DNA from: Entomortierella parvispora
Lineage: Eukaryota > Mortierellomycota > Mortierellomycetes > Mortierellales > Mortierellaceae
Direction of reading: 5' to 3'
DNA: 64,000 nt
Assembly (NCBI GenBank): GCA_963573315.1
Contig: OY752145.1
Location: 2,356,001-2,420,000, forward strand
Shown here: positions 11,216 to 26,860 of the stretch, one piece after another
Numbering within the stretch: position 1 is the first letter of the stretch
How the letters are laid out: every line of letters begins with the position of its first letter
Notes under the pieces: model-generated
What the model was told of the DNA's origin: nothing
The model's input: only the letters and a program-made list of their open reading frames with translations
Databases searched by the model: none
Translations under genes and position numbers: made by a program

Positions 11216-12199
11216 ATGACAACAACAAGGCGATCACTGCTTTCCTTGGCTCTGATCCTCTTCATCATCATCCTCGCCACCGTCCATGCCCTCCCTACTC
11301 CACAACAGCAACATTCCGAACTCGACAACACCCCAGCGACTTCTCCAGTGGAGCCAATTTTCCGATTCGATGTGAACAACCCAGAAATGGATACGCTTTG
11401 GCTCGTGGATTCGCTCCCAACCGTGTCTTGGGACACTAGCTCTATGCCTGTGGGTTCGACCATGGACATTGCGCTCCTCCAGCACGAAAAAAAGCAATCG
11501 ATTCTCCTCCGCCGTTACGTGCCTACGCAATTGGGATCTACCTTGGTCAACTTGAGGCCCGAGATTCTGCCTGGTACCTACTCTTTACTGCTTACTGTCT
11601 TCAAGGGCCGCTCTTCTACTGTTCTTGGCCGCTCCGTGGTCCAAAGCCTGATCGTGGTGGAGGATGAGGCCATTGATCCTGAACAGGAAGAGAACGTTGC
11701 TCCTCTTGTCCAAGAACCGTCCGCCGCAACACTCGACCTGATCGAACAAGATCATGAGGTGTCTACTACTACGCCTTCTGACGTCGTTGTCGTTGCCCCC
11801 ACCCACAAGACTTCCGAGATGTCCGAGTTTGCATTCAGACGTAAGCTTCGTTTGGCGGTTGAGGACAAGGAGGAGCTCTTGTTGACCCACCAGCCTACCA
11901 AGGGCAACCTGGTCTTGCGCGCCCCTTACACGGTCGGTTGGACGATCCCCAAGGCTCTGGAGAAGGCTCGACATGCACGCGTCCAATTGTTGTTGGTCTC
12001 CAACCAGTCGGACGAAGTGGTGCGTGTCCTAGCCACCAATGTGGATGCCAAAGCTGGATTCATGTACGTGTTCCTGCCTGAGGATACACCCATCCAGATG
12101 TACCGCATTAAGGTGGAGATTGTTGGCAAGGGCCGCAAGTTCTCTGGATATACCCACAAATTCTACACCAGCTTGCCGGCGTTCTCCAAGAGGTCTTGA
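11216..12199 (+). CDS. Secreted Kre9/Knh1-like (Ig-fold) surface protein
   Basis: Single exon, 327 residues. Residues 1-26 form a signal peptide: basic start, long Leu/Ile core, and likely cleavage after VHA. The mature protein has two Ig-like beta domains of the Kre9/Knh1 N-terminal type found in fungal surface proteins. The first, about residues 44-145, contains TVSWDT and LPGTYSLLLTVF. The second, about 225-320, contains YTVGWT and YRIKVEIVG. An acidic, Thr-rich linker joins them. Such proteins act in the secretory pathway or cell wall, and yeast Kre9 is needed for beta-1,6-glucan assembly. I see no C-terminal GPI signal, since the chain ends in FSKRS. AT-rich sequence near 12415 could serve in 3' end formation. 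The domain assignment is from fold pattern. Confidence 0.75.
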   Translation: MTTTRRSLLSLALILFIIILATVHALPTPQQQHSELDNTPATSPVEPIFRFDVNNPEMDTLWLVDSLPTVSWDTSSMPVGSTMDIALLQHEKKQSILLRRYVPTQLGSTLVNLRPEILPGTYSLLLTVFKGRSSTVLGRSVVQSLIVVEDEAIDPEQEENVAPLVQEPSAATLDLIEQDHEVSTTTPSDVVVVAPTHKTSEMSEFAFRRKLRLAVEDKEELLLTHQPTKGNLVLRAPYTVGWTIPKALEKARHARVQLLLVSNQSDEVVRVLATNVDAKAGFMYVFLPEDTPIQMYRIKVEIVGKGRKFSGYTHKFYTSLPAFSKRS

Positions 12200-13951
12200 A
12201 ACCACCACCCTTCCCTCTCTCTCTGGTTTCCCAGATTTTTTGTACACTATGTTCCGGCTAGTACCGTGTTTCTAAAACATCTAAACACGTCCCCAAGGCA
12301 CCCCTTCATTTTACGAAACTTTTCTTACATACACTCTTACATACACTCTTACACACGCAACACCATATTCTTCAACCTATATCTGTAACACTATTACCTT
12401 CTTGTAAAACATCAAAAAATAAAAAAAGACCTCTCCCCCAATCTTTGAAGGTTGTGAAAAAGGTATAGCGCTGGGTGTACGTGTTCCTCAATTCGAGAAA
12501 AGGGAAAGCCTGCGGAAGCAGTTGAAGACGTTGAATGGGCCGTGCCAGGGTTCGGTCTCTGGCTGCGCGCCCGAACTCTTTAGGACATCTTTTTTTTTTT
12601 TTTTTTTTTTTGCCACTGGACCTTGTTGACTTTTTTTCTCTGCATGCCAAAAAAACAGAGCGGTGGAATGCTCTCACGCATGTCTGTTTTTCCTTTTCAA
12701 CACCTAGATTTTTAATTTGCCCTTTGTTGACATCTCGTCCTTTCATGATGGGGGGAACACGCAGCCCCCTCCTCCCCCTCCTCTCCTCTCATGGGACTCT
12801 CCTCTTTCCTCTGGCTCAGTTGCTGGAGAATCATGTCCTGACCACTCCGTTTTGAGCCCTTCTTGCCTTTTGAGAGCCAGACAGGGGTGGAGAGCTCTGG
12901 GTCAACTACATCTTCATGTCCTCGTGTTTGAAGATACCTTCCGAGGAGGAGATTAAAATCGTGTTCTTGTGCCAGGGTGACTGACAAAGCGGCGAGAAAA
13001 AGAGACAGGTGTTCGGGGTTTCCTGACTTTACTCATGCACTGCCTCGTCCTCCCCCCCTAACTCTGCTCTTCTTTTTTGGACATATTCTATCCAACGACT
13101 CGATCGTTTCTACATTCTGGGCGATAAACACTGGTAGATAATTCGCTCTCATTTGGAAAGGGATGAATGTCTCTTTGGTCTGGACTCTGGGTCGTGTTGA
13201 ACAGGGGTGTCTGGGGCTTTGTCTTTGGACTGTTCTCGACCACGATCCCACACTCTTACCCTGAAAACGTGTCGCGTTTATCCATGTCTCTCCCCATCTC
13301 CCTCTCCGTCTCTCATGGGTCATTCTTATGACCCTTGCAAGTGATCACCTATTTCGTGAACCAGCTAGGGGTCTCACGCGTCCCTTCTCCAGATATAGCC
13401 AGCCCACTGGCTCGTACAGCAGGATAGGAGGTAATATAAGAACGTCGACATGCTCGCTCTTGTCGATGGCAATGATAAACCCAACAGCAAAAGACAAGAA
13501 GATAGTCATTGATTGTCTTGCACACTTGATTTCATGGACGTAACAAAGGCGGCAACGTGTCTGCACACGCGCAAACCTAGAGTGCCAGGAAATGAAGGGT
13601 GTGGACACGATGGGATGCACGGTTCTCTTTGTCTGCAGCGTAGGGATGTTTTAAGACTAAAACGCTGCGATGAAATCCCTTACCAATATCCACTGTTTGC
13701 TCCTCGTCTCATGATCGACATTGCTTCGACCTTGCTCGGTTAGTACATGCATGGGTGCATGGATTTGTGGGTACCTGAGTACCAGGGTGCGTTTGCTAAT
13801 CACTTTGCAGCTTCTTCATGTTTTATGTCCTTACGCTTTCTTGCCTCTTTCACGTTGATTGCCCCCCTGCTTTCTCCTCAAGTTCAAGGTGAAGGAGGTC
13901 AATAAGTTTTGGACACTCAAAAAGCAAGAGGGAAACCATTAAGAGATGCAG
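12200..13951. other. Intergenic, no supportable gene
   Basis: Contains the 3' flank of the Kre9-like gene and a T tract of about 22 bases near 12590. Short frames on both strands show no domain character or splice consistency. Confidence 0.5.
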
Positions 13952-15281
13952 TCATTTAACAGCCTTGAGCAAATTCCCTTCCTCAGAAATGAAGTTCTCC
14001 TGCTTCAATTTTGGTGTATAAGCAGGGGTGCTTTCAATGGGTGAAACGACGGGTTTTATTGTTTTCGTTTGGAAACAGCATTCTCCTGGACTGTCAAAGA
14101 CCAGGAATTCTCGCTCTGACTGGATCGATCGGGCAGGAAGGGTATATGTTCTTGAAAGAGTGATGGAAAAAGAATAGCTGCGTTTGATCATGCTTTCCTT
14201 CTCTGCCCAAGGAACGAACAATCGAGTATATCTTGGGTTACTGGGCGCTCCAAGAAGCTGTTCGTTAGATAACACCATGGAGGACGGAGAACATCCAAGA
14301 ACGGGTGGTATCCTGAGAAATATTGACGGAGAACTACTTGTCTGTTCTTGGTGAAATTCATAGTCCATCTCGTTTTTCTTCTAGACATTGTTGTCGGGCT
14401 GAACTTCGGGAGGCGAGTGTCGAGGAGGTTCATCGCTGATGCAACAAAAAGGAAATAAAAAGAGATGAAATACGACTGTTTGTTAGCCAGTCTGCCGACA
14501 TTTAACTATCTTTCCAATACACTCCGGTCAAGAGTCATCTATAGTATAGAGTGTGGGGCATGTTTCATTATCTCGGCTCTTACCCTTTCTCCGAGCGCAT
14601 ACACTTCCAGGCAATGCTGAACTGATCCTGAACATCAAAGTTGGTGATGGCAACCATGAGATCTTCAACATGTTTAGCACAGCGATGGGGCTGGACCGAG
14701 TCTGGGGATCTTTTGGGAGGGTTCTTAGGCACGCCGTAGATGATTTCCTGAAGCTTTTCCATGTTTCTGTGTCTATCCTGTGAGGAAGTTTCCAAGTTCT
14801 TGTGCGAGGTCGTTGACTGATGGGAAGAATGGATCCGAGGGCAAGTTCGATAAAAAGAAAAAAAATGATGTCACGTGCGCAAAAGCGAGATGCTCTTTTC
14901 GACTTGCTCCTCTATGCTCTTTTTGCGCGTTTAGGTGTATGAAATGAGTTGAAGTGTTTGACAGACCTAGCGTGGCATGGAATGAAAAGGACACTTGGAC
15001 CTTGACTCAACACTAAAAAGCAACACGACGAGACCAAGGATTTCCTCCTCTGCCTTGTCAACGTTATCCACTGACTCCGAGGTTGCTTTGGTGATCCCAG
15101 CCAGCACCTCGCACGACTGAAACAACGCATTCGAGAGATGAAGGTCTCGGCTGACAAGGCCAGAGTGCCTCACCGAAGGTGGCTTCCGAGAAGGGCAAGG
15201 TTGTTCTTGGCGAAGGTAAGGAACGTGCCAACGTTTATTATTGTTTGATTCCCTCGTTTTCTCCCTTATCTTCCTCTTCAT
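13952..15281 (-). pseudogene. Unknown multi-exon gene with an in-frame TAG
   Basis: Not recognised. Provisional exons are 15281-15001, 14772-14584 and 14435-14381, ending at TAG 14383-14381 (174 residues). The best-supported parts are a helical acidic segment (SVDNVDKAEEEILGLV) and a second helical exon (HVEDLMVAITNFDVQDQF). The last intron (148 nt, GTAAGA donor, phase 2) is convincing. The donor at 15000 (GTCCAA) is weak, and the start codon is uncertain. Immediately past the TAG the same frame stays open for a further 138 residues, down to 13952. Either this is a gene truncated by a recent nonsense change or the downstream frame is fortuitous. Whether the product is functional is unknown. 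Confidence 0.4.
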
Positions 15282-15682
15282 TGCTGTTCTCTTGAACTGA
15301 CCCTAGATAATCCCTCCTACTATGTCCTCTTTTCTTCTGTGTTTGCAGTGCCTGGAAACACTTTCAGGCCTGCAGAGTGATTATTAGAATAACCCCCCTT
15401 TGCTACAGATGGACTCAAAAAGTGAAAGAGGTATGCCTATGTCGAGTTTGCTGGCAGACGCATCTTCAGTCGTGGGAGCTCTGGTTTTGAACGAATCAAT
15501 GTTCTACAGCAGGACGATCATGGGTGTCCAAGGTGTCCACGTGACTGCTGCACGCAGCCCATGCGATTGTTATTTGTTTACTCGGGAGCACAATGCCCTC
15601 TCAGGCCAAGAAGGGGACAAAAGGGACCGCGAGCAGCCTTGCATTCATTCATTCACCTCTCTCCTCACAGACACATCCCACC
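15282..15682. other. Divergent upstream region
   Basis: Separates the minus-strand unknown gene from the start codon of the bL12m gene. No recognisable element beyond mixed composition. Confidence 0.4.
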
Positions 15683-17013
15683 ATGGTAATGGCCACAACG
15701 AGGCTCCGTCCGCCCCCTCTTTAGACAGGATTCCAACTGAATGACCCCTAGAGCACTTGATTTCAGAACTGGAGAGCAGAGATTCTACCCCCAGGCAACC
15801 TGATCAGCTCCACAGTTGCATCAACCCATTGACCAGCAGCAGCCTTCAGGATGCATCGGACCTTTGCGGCCGTTTATTGCCAGGATACACTTTTTCATGG
15901 CTCGGAATCGCTCGCCACCTCTTGTTGGAGACCCCCTTCTTCCTTATCTGGACCAATTGCTTTTACACTGGACTTTCCTCCAAGTGCTCTTGAGTGTTTG
16001 TCTCTGACCCTCGTTCCCCGTTCCTTTTGGCTCCTGCTCGATTTGCTCCCATGTTTAGTTGCGCACCATTTCCGCTCGCCTTGCTCCCCGCACTGTCTCC
16101 AGGTACACCTATTTCTGTGTTTTGTCATCGCATGCCACCAGCTTGCTTAGTTGTTTCTGTCGCGGATCGGATAGACGTTACATATCTGATCGATCAAATC
16201 AAAGGACGAAACTCTGAACAACGAATCGGAACCATTTTTTTTGTTCTTGTTGCTTAGAATTGCCCCTCGCGTGGCTGTTAGCAGAGTCGCCAACTACTCT
16301 ACGGCATCAGACAAGCTGGAGGCTCCTGGATCAAGCAAGGATGTCGACCCCAAGATTGTTTCCATTGTTGATCAGATCTCGGGATTGACTCTTCTCCAGA
16401 CCGCTGACTTGGTTTCCTTGTTGAAGGTAAAAAAGAAAACACTAGTCAAAAAAACTTGCCTGTTCCATGTGGATTTGTGGTTTACTTCCTAAGGGAACTC
16501 CGTGAAGCGGATCAGGGGAGAAAATGTCTCTCTTTTGAACCAGACGGGATTTTTTTAACTCATCCTTTTTGTTATATCAGGTCCGTCTTAACATTCAGGA
16601 GATTTCCATGCCCGTCGGAGGTGCTGCTGCCCCCGGTCAGGCTGCTGCTGCCGCCCCCGTGGAGGAGGAGAAGGTTGTGGAGAAGACCGAGTTCAACGTC
16701 AAGCTCGAGAAGTTTGATGCTGCTGCCAAGGCAAAGTTGATCCGTGAGATCAAGAACATTATTCCCGGCATTAACTTGGTTGAGGTGTGTTGTCTTTTTG
16801 TTTGTGGTATCATGCTTGACTTTGTTATTTTAATCTGTGAATACGGCATTAACTCCTGGACATTTTTCTTTTCTTTTCTCTTTGCATCAATTCTAGGCCA
16901 AGAAGTTTGTCGAGGGAGCACCAAAGGTTGTCAAGGAGGGCTTGAACAAGGCTGATGCCGAGAAGTTGAAGAAGACCCTGGAGGATTTGGGAGCTACCGT
17001 TTCATTGGAGTAG
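15683..17013 (+). CDS. MRPL12: Mitochondrial large-subunit ribosomal protein bL12m
   Basis: Stalk protein of the mitochondrial ribosome that recruits translation factors in the matrix. Exons 15683-15685, 16059-16102, 16258-16426, 16581-16784 and 16897-17013 give 178 residues. The first coding exon is the ATG alone, with donor ATG|GTAATG and a CCACC context; the next exon begins [15 protein letters not shown], a good matrix-targeting sequence rich in Arg and Ser. The dimerisation domain ([20 protein letters not shown]) is followed by an Ala/Pro-rich hinge (about residues 82-97). The C-terminal L7/L12 domain contains [28 protein letters not shown] and [17 protein letters not shown]. The start is inferred from phase and presequence quality: the reading frame has a stop just before exon 2, so an upstream exon is required. 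AATAAA-type signal near 17025. Confidence 0.9.
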
Positions 17014-17350
17014 ATTGTGCCGTAAATAAAAATCATAGAATATTAGTCTGAAATCAAGAGGGGTGAAGTTGACGTCCAAACTCCGTTCTAAGGTAAAAGG
17101 TTTCAAGAGGTGCATTGGGCGAAAGTCCAGCCTCTTTGAACCATGCTCATGTCCCCAAAGGTTTCAAAGGGAAATAGGAGGAAGGCCGTTTTCGGTTCAC
17201 TCAATTGTTGTAAACAAGGAACGATCAGCTACTGACGCTCTTTCATGTTTTCATGTATATCCTCTTCAGACTGCCCATTCTCTCACGGTATGATACAAAA
17301 GGTTTTAGTCTGTTATAGTCTGATGTTGCTCTATAAAAAATAAAATCCGT
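17014..17350. other. Convergent 3' flanks
   Basis: 3' regions of the bL12m gene and the minus-strand DUF1294-like gene. AATAAA near 17025 (plus) and T/A-rich sequence near 17335 (minus). No gene seen. Confidence 0.5.
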
Positions 17351-18232
17351 CTAGAGATAAAACTTGACATAGATAGCAACCCAAAAGACGTTGAAAACGG
17401 TCGAGGACACAGCCTTCATGCAAAAAGAGGAATCTTCCGATTTGTAGCGGAACCCTATGGTTGTTTTGAAAGGGAGCAGCAGATTGACAGATCAATAGTC
17501 AGCAAAAGATTCCCATCATGTTGACACACGATAGAGAAAGCGTAAGAAAGCATTGGAGGAGGAGGAGGAGGAAAGGAAAGGCGACTTACACAAAATGGCA
17601 GCCCAACCACCAAAGAGTCCCGACATCCACAAGAACCGGATCACGTCCTCATCCTGGATGGTGACGATGCCAATGTCGCCTTTGCGCTTGGCACGGATCA
17701 TGACCAGGAAATAAGTCCAGACGTTCAAGATGGCGATTGTGCCAAAGACAAAGAAGCTCCAGATACCAATGGCGCCTATCGAGAATGAAGAAGAGAGGGG
17801 GAGAAATATTCCAGAACAAAAAAAAGTTAGATCTGCACATTTTTTTTCCTTCTGTTTTTGCTTTCTCGTCCGTGAATCTGCTCGCGTGATCCATCCTGTC
17901 TCTAGTTGAGCATCAAACAAACAACCAAAATATAATATACAGATGCTAAATATATCGGATCGGAGGGTACGGAATGCAAGCCTCATATTACCTCCATGTC
18001 CGCTCTGAACAGCGGCCGAGAGTCTCCAGATGAAAAAGGTCAAGACAATGAGGACAACATAGCCAAAATCACGGAAGGGTTTGGCGTCAGTCTCCTGGAC
18101 AAACTTTTGAGAGCGGCCAAAGAGCGAGTCCTCAGAGAAGCCGGTCATGAAGGGGTTGGCGGCCTTGGCGGCGGCGGCGGCACGCTTGTTGACCTTTGCG
18201 GCTTTTGCTGGTTTTGGGGGCTTGTTGACCAT
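17351..18232 (-). CDS. DUF1294-like small membrane protein
   Basis: Exons 18232-17992, 17775-17590 and 17454-17351 give 176 residues. A basic, Ala-rich cytosolic N-terminus precedes a hydrophobic segment at about residues 60-76 (FGYVVLIVLTFFIW). A second hydrophobic segment (IGIWSFFVFGTIAILNVWTYFLVM) leads into MSGLFGGWAAILWFRYKSED and a final segment ending VFNVFWVAIYV. The order Gly-Gly-Trp, then a basic loop, then a Phe/Val/Trp helix matches the DUF1294 family of small integral membrane proteins, whose role is unknown. The open frame extends to an upstream ATG at 18349, but 18232 gives the natural start. It is head-to-head with TSR2. Confidence 0.75.
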
Positions 18233-18557
18233 GATGAGATGACAGAATGGAGAGGGTTGATGAAAAGAAGACAGGGAAGAAATGTGTGTGAAAAGAGTCG
18301 GATGGATAGAGATGAAGCCCAACCAACCAGAAGAGACGCTCAGCCACACTCAACGGAAAAGAGGAGGACTGGCCTTTTTTTTTTTTTTTTTTTTTTTGTG
18401 GATGTAGTCGGATTCGAATCGCGCGCTTGACCTTGTTGCTTGAATCATTCCTTCTTTCATTCCTTCTTTCATTCCTTCTTTCAATCCAGCATAGATCAGG
18501 AGCACCCTCTCGTCGCATTGCAACAGCGGAAACAGGAACAAAACCATCATATACACA
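18233..18557. promoter_or_regulatory. Bidirectional promoter region between the DUF1294-like gene and TSR2
   Basis: 325 bp separate the two divergent start codons. It holds a T tract of about 21 bases near 18376-18396 and a three-copy C/T-rich 12-mer. No TATA box is evident. Confidence 0.55.
18446..18481. repeat. Three copies of a 12-bp C/T-rich repeat
   Basis: CATTCCTTCTTT is repeated three times just upstream of TSR2. Confidence 0.85.
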
Positions 18558-19240
18558 ATGTCTGCTGCACCACACCCAAACCAGGTCGCCTTCCGTGAGG
18601 GCGTCAACTACCTGTTCCATTCCTGGACCGCGCTCAAGCTCGCCGTCGATGGCGAATGGGGCGGACACGACTCGGCTGCCAAGAGAGACTGGTTCATTGA
18701 TACCATTGTCGACTATTTCAGCGAGAGTAAAGCCCACCTCTCTGGATTTGTCTTTTTATTTTTTTATCCTTGAGCTAGAATCCTAACCATCCACTCCCCT
18801 GTTCTTTATAATTCTTTTTTTTCATAGATGGCAAGAACATCGATACGTTTGACTTGGAGGACATTTTGATTCAGATCATGAATGACGAGTTCTCAATCTT
18901 GCTTGAAGACAAGTCGGAGCAGCACATCGCCAAGGTCTTGGAACAACTGTTTTTGGAATGCACTCATGGTCGTTATGATCTCGTCCAGACTCTCAAAACC
19001 GACTCGCAAAAGATCTCGGGAGCCATGAAGAGTGCAAAGGCCAAGAAGGAAAAGGTTGATGGCGAGGAGGATGACGATGACAGCAGTGACGAGGACGACG
19101 ACGAGGATGAGGATGGCGATATGGACATGGACACGGACGAGGCCTCCTCTTCGTCTGCACCTGCCCCACGGAAAGAAAAGCCCGAGCCCATCATTGACGA
19201 GGATGGTTTTGAGACTGTTGTCAAGAGCAGGAGGCGTTAA
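18558..19240 (+). CDS. TSR2: Pre-rRNA-processing protein TSR2
   Basis: Chaperone that handles ribosomal protein eS26 and is needed for 20S pre-rRNA processing in 40S biogenesis. Two exons, 18558-18726 and 18828-19240, separated by a 101-nt phase-1 intron, encode 193 residues. The conserved N-terminal helical domain includes FREGVNYLFHSWTALKLAV and DWFIDTIVDYFSE, then LEDILIQIMNDEFSILLED and VLEQLFLECTHGRYDLV. The C-terminal third is a Lys patch, an acidic Asp/Glu tract and the motif IIDEDGFETVV, as in yeast Tsr2. The ATG follows an A/C-rich leader. AATAAA occurs near 19308. Confidence 0.93.
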
Positions 19241-19347
19241 AAAAGGGCACGGCTACACTGAAGCGACGGCCTTAAGTGGTCAGGATATCATATCTGCATT
19301 CACAATACAATAAAAAAAAACTGCATTATTATTTTCAGAGATTGTTT

Positions 19348-20867
19348 CTAAATATCTTTTTTGACCTCGGTTGTTTCCTCCACTACCACAGCCGACGTGC
19401 TGCTTGACGATTCGCTGCTGCTACTTCCATTCTTGCCCACAAACGAGTCCATGGCCTTGTCTGCACCACTAATACGACGTGCAAGATCCTGAAACCAAAC
19501 GGGTGTAATGGACACTAGAGGTACAAAATTGGCATAGAGCGGCAGCATGATCTGGTTTCGGCCTCGTCTCTGTTCCATCGACTCCATGATCGCTCGTACA
19601 ACTTGAATGGGCTCCAAAGTAGGGGTGAAGAAAGGCATGCGTTCCTTAACACCCTTGAACATGCCAGTCTCAACTTTGCCACAGCAGACCAATGTGGTCT
19701 TGACACCAGGGGTCTTGTACACGTATTTGAGCTCGGATTCAAGTGTCTCATGGAACGACCTGACTGCCGCTTTAGAGGCAGCATAGTCACTGACTCTGGG
19801 TGCAGCCATGATGCCCATGGCAGAGGACATGGTGATCTATTGTTCCAATGGGAGGTTAGTGCTTTCGAACGCTTGAACTGCTGCCAATAGTGAAGCGCCC
19901 ATGTTCTTACGATATGTCCATGATCGTTCTTGATCATGTCGGGCAAAAACTCCTTGAACATGTAGGCCTGGCCCAAAAAGTTGACGTCCATTGATCTGTT
20001 TTACAAGGTTAAATTGTTTGTGCGTCAGTACCGACAGTCAGGTACGATGCAAAAATGAAATTTCAAAAAAACGGTCAAAAACACGACACAAAAGGAGAAC
20101 CATCAACTCACCTCTTGATGTCAGCCATCGACAGCTCCAGGATCGATTTGCCCGAGACAAAGCCAGCATTGTTCACCAGGATCGTTGGCTCGCCCACGTC
20201 CTCGCGAATCTCCTTGGCAACTCGCGCAATATCTGCTGGATCGGATACATCGCAGACATAGCTGTCGATATCCACTAGTTGTACAGGTGTACCAATTGAA
20301 GCGCCAGCAATTAGATTACAATGAATTCAAGATAAAGGACGAAACACTGATCCCTTATTTCTCCATAAAGATGTGCATGACTGAGTTTGTCCTCTTTCTT
20401 CCTTACAGGCAGTCTTGATAGGGTGAATGTCCAGGACAACCACAGTGATGTGTCGGATCGCGAGCATTTCGGCCAACAGGTAACCAATTCCGCTTGCACC
20501 TTTTAAATTCGGACGATGGCATCGATAAGAAGCAGAAAGAGTCGTATAAGTGGAAAGTCCATCATGTCGACAACGCGTTTTTGGTCTTTTTAGACGAGGG
20601 CAGTGACTTTTTACCTCCAGTGATCAAGACAACCTCATCTTCCCAGTCCACCTTGCCGCCTCTGCGCTGGCTACGCTCATGGAACCAATAGGCGATTTTA
20701 ACGGAATAGAGGATGGTGGCAAAGACAGCGCCGAGAATAAAAGGCAGAGACTCGTTCGAGAACCGATAGAGCTTCAGACAGGGGATCAGCAAAAAAGGGA
20801 ATGAGACGTGAAAGACTGAAGCATTGAGCATGTGTAGCACAAAGTCGAGCGAGTACCGGCTCATCAT
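19348..20867 (-). CDS. Membrane-anchored short-chain dehydrogenase/reductase (SDR16C-like)
   Basis: NAD(P)-dependent oxidoreductase of the classical SDR superfamily; the substrate is probably a lipid or retinoid-like alcohol by family resemblance. Exons 20867-20615, 20499-20407, 20274-20112, 19995-19911 and 19836-19348 give 360 residues. Two N-terminal hydrophobic segments (about residues 15-35 and 40-62) anchor it, probably in ER or lipid-droplet membrane. The nucleotide-binding motif TGGASGIG spans the first intron. CDVSDP, NNAG, the catalytic Ser region (MSSAMG) and YAASK follow in order. The C-terminus is Ser-rich. All five junctions keep phase. It is convergent with TSR2, 107 bp apart. 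Confidence 0.88.
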
Positions 20868-21246
20868 TGTGAAGAAGAGAATAAGAGAATAATACTACGT
20901 GAAGGGAAAGAGGGGGATGGATGCAGCTGGACGAGAATGGGATGAGAGAATGAGAGAATGAGAGAAAGAGAGAAAGGGGGAGGAAGAGGAAGGAAGCAGA
21001 CAAGGACAGGGACCACCATGGCCATGGATGAAACCCCAACTAAATTAACTAAATTGGGAGGACGGCGGAGTCCCGATTTTTTTATTCTAGATGAGTCAGT
21101 CACGTGCATGATCGCGCGACCGAGAGAGGGATGCATGTTCTCTCGCTTCCCTCAAAGCGCATTCATTCGTTCGTTCGTTCGTTGCATCCACTCTCCTTTT
21201 CCTCTTTGCACTCTTGCCCTCTCAACCACACTCTCCCCACTCTTTG

Positions 21247-21335
<89 letters not shown>

Positions 21336-22227
21336 CTCTTGCGCTCTTCTCCACTCTGCAACCCGCAAGCACCTAGGTACCAAACACGATAGCTCGAAAG
21401 GAGAGAGAAAGAGAGCAAGGAAGGAAGAACAAAAAAAAAAAAAAAAAAAAAAAAAAGAGCGCATGTTTGCACCACTCTCCAATGATGTCTTCCTCAACCA
21501 TCCTTGACTATCTCTCTCTCTCTCTCTTCCTCCTCGAGAAAGAAGGCTGTCATGAACTCTGTTCTGCTCTGTGCGCCCGTCACCCTCAAATCTTCGACTT
21601 TCGCTCCACTCGCCCTGCGCGGCTGGTCCTTCTCTCTCTCTCTGTCTTCTGCGCTGCTCTCATTTCCCCTCTTTTTGCACTCGCCCACTTTTCTTTTCTT
21701 TTCCTTTTGCGCTCAATAATTACTCTCGTTCTCTTTCATCTCTTTGCTGCATATCTCGCTGTTCATCAGGCACATCGTCTCGTTGCACTCTACCACCGCC
21801 ACCACCTCTCGCTTCTTTGTCATCTGCCCGTATCTCCCTCCCCCACCGCAACAAACGGCTTTCTCCACCTTAGCCCTCACAGATACAAACAGCAAATGTA
21901 CGCTTTTTTTCAATGACCCAATGGCCCGTCCTCAGATATATTGTTGACAGTGGCGACGATTTATCCCTCTCTCCCTTCCCTCTTTTGAACGGGTCAAGTC
22001 CCGGCTATTTAAAATTGTCATGTCCGTTGGGTGCCCTTTTTTTCCTTTTCCCATTTTCTCAGGAAAGAGGAATAGACAAGAACAAGACACTTGAGCTCGA
22101 CTCTTATCTTTTTTTTTCTTTTTCTTTTGGACCTCTTGTCACCAGATACAGTCTCGACTTTCTGTCAGTTTGACTTCAAGACTCGGCACCCGTTAATAGT
22201 TCAACCGCCTATTCACCCGAAGCGCAA
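20868..22227. other. Intergenic, simple-sequence rich
   Basis: Upstream region of the SDR gene and of the RSP5 gene. Contains a long CT microsatellite, a poly-A tract near 21431-21455 and strongly C/T-biased sequence to about 22150. Frames here are low-complexity translations. No gene seen. Confidence 0.6.
21250..21332. repeat. (CT)n microsatellite, about 83 bp
   Basis: Uninterrupted CT dinucleotides, about 41 copies. Probably hypervariable and prone to assembly error. Confidence 0.95.
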
Positions 22228-26356
<4,129 letters not shown>

Positions 26357-26429
26357 AAAAAACAAAGCCGTAACTGAAAAAAATAAACGTTTGCCTGTGA
26401 AGGATGTCTGTGTACACTGGTTTTGGATG

Positions 26430-26650
26430 GCACGTGATTGAAACATTGCACAAATGCACTGAAGCATGCAATGTCATTTTTCCACCTTTCCACATTCACT
26501 CGCACCGCTAGACCAGACAGCCCTGCCATGTGTTTTAAGATTAGGGTCATCGGTGCAAGGGACCTGCCTGTTATGGACAAGGCATCCGACCTCACCGATG
26601 CATATGTCGAGGTGCGCTTTGCCGACTTTGAGGTTTGATTCGAGGTCACA
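26430..26650 (+). pseudogene. Duplicated fragment of the C2-domain gene at 37092
   Basis: From 26431 the sequence closely matches 36999-37204: the upstream promoter-like stretch with CACGTG, the start codon region and the first half of exon 1. It keeps the reading IRVIGARDLPVMDKASDLTD. At about 26632 it jumps from exon 1 sequence (GACTTTGAGG) to sequence matching the start of exon 2 (GATTCGAGGTCAC, gene position about 37421), skipping the exon 1 tail and the whole intron, and it stops at TGA. It has no downstream C2 sequence and is non-functional as a C2 protein. Confidence 0.85.
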
Positions 26651-26860
26651 GGGCCCCAAGGCATGGTATCCGAAGCACGAGAAAAAAAATTGACCGCTAC
26701 TGGACGCAGAAGTGTCGATTACACGTGCGCACAGATCACATCGAAGTACGGGCCGTTTGGTTTATCCAATATCCGTTGGACCGTTGGTGTTACCCACTGA
26801 TCTTTTCAGTGTTGTCCATGAACGCATTTTTCCGGAGTTGTCTCCCTGCATGCATCTTCT

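Noticed and set aside
18405-18430. tRNA or tRNA-derived SINE next to a poly-A/T tract
   Set aside because: A B-box-like GATTCGAATC sits beside the tract on the minus strand, but there is no A box, no cloverleaf and no second copy in the window.
20958-21916. Multiple Ser/Leu- or Arg/Glu-rich frames over the CT repeat
   Set aside because: Direct translations of the microsatellite and C/T-biased flanks.
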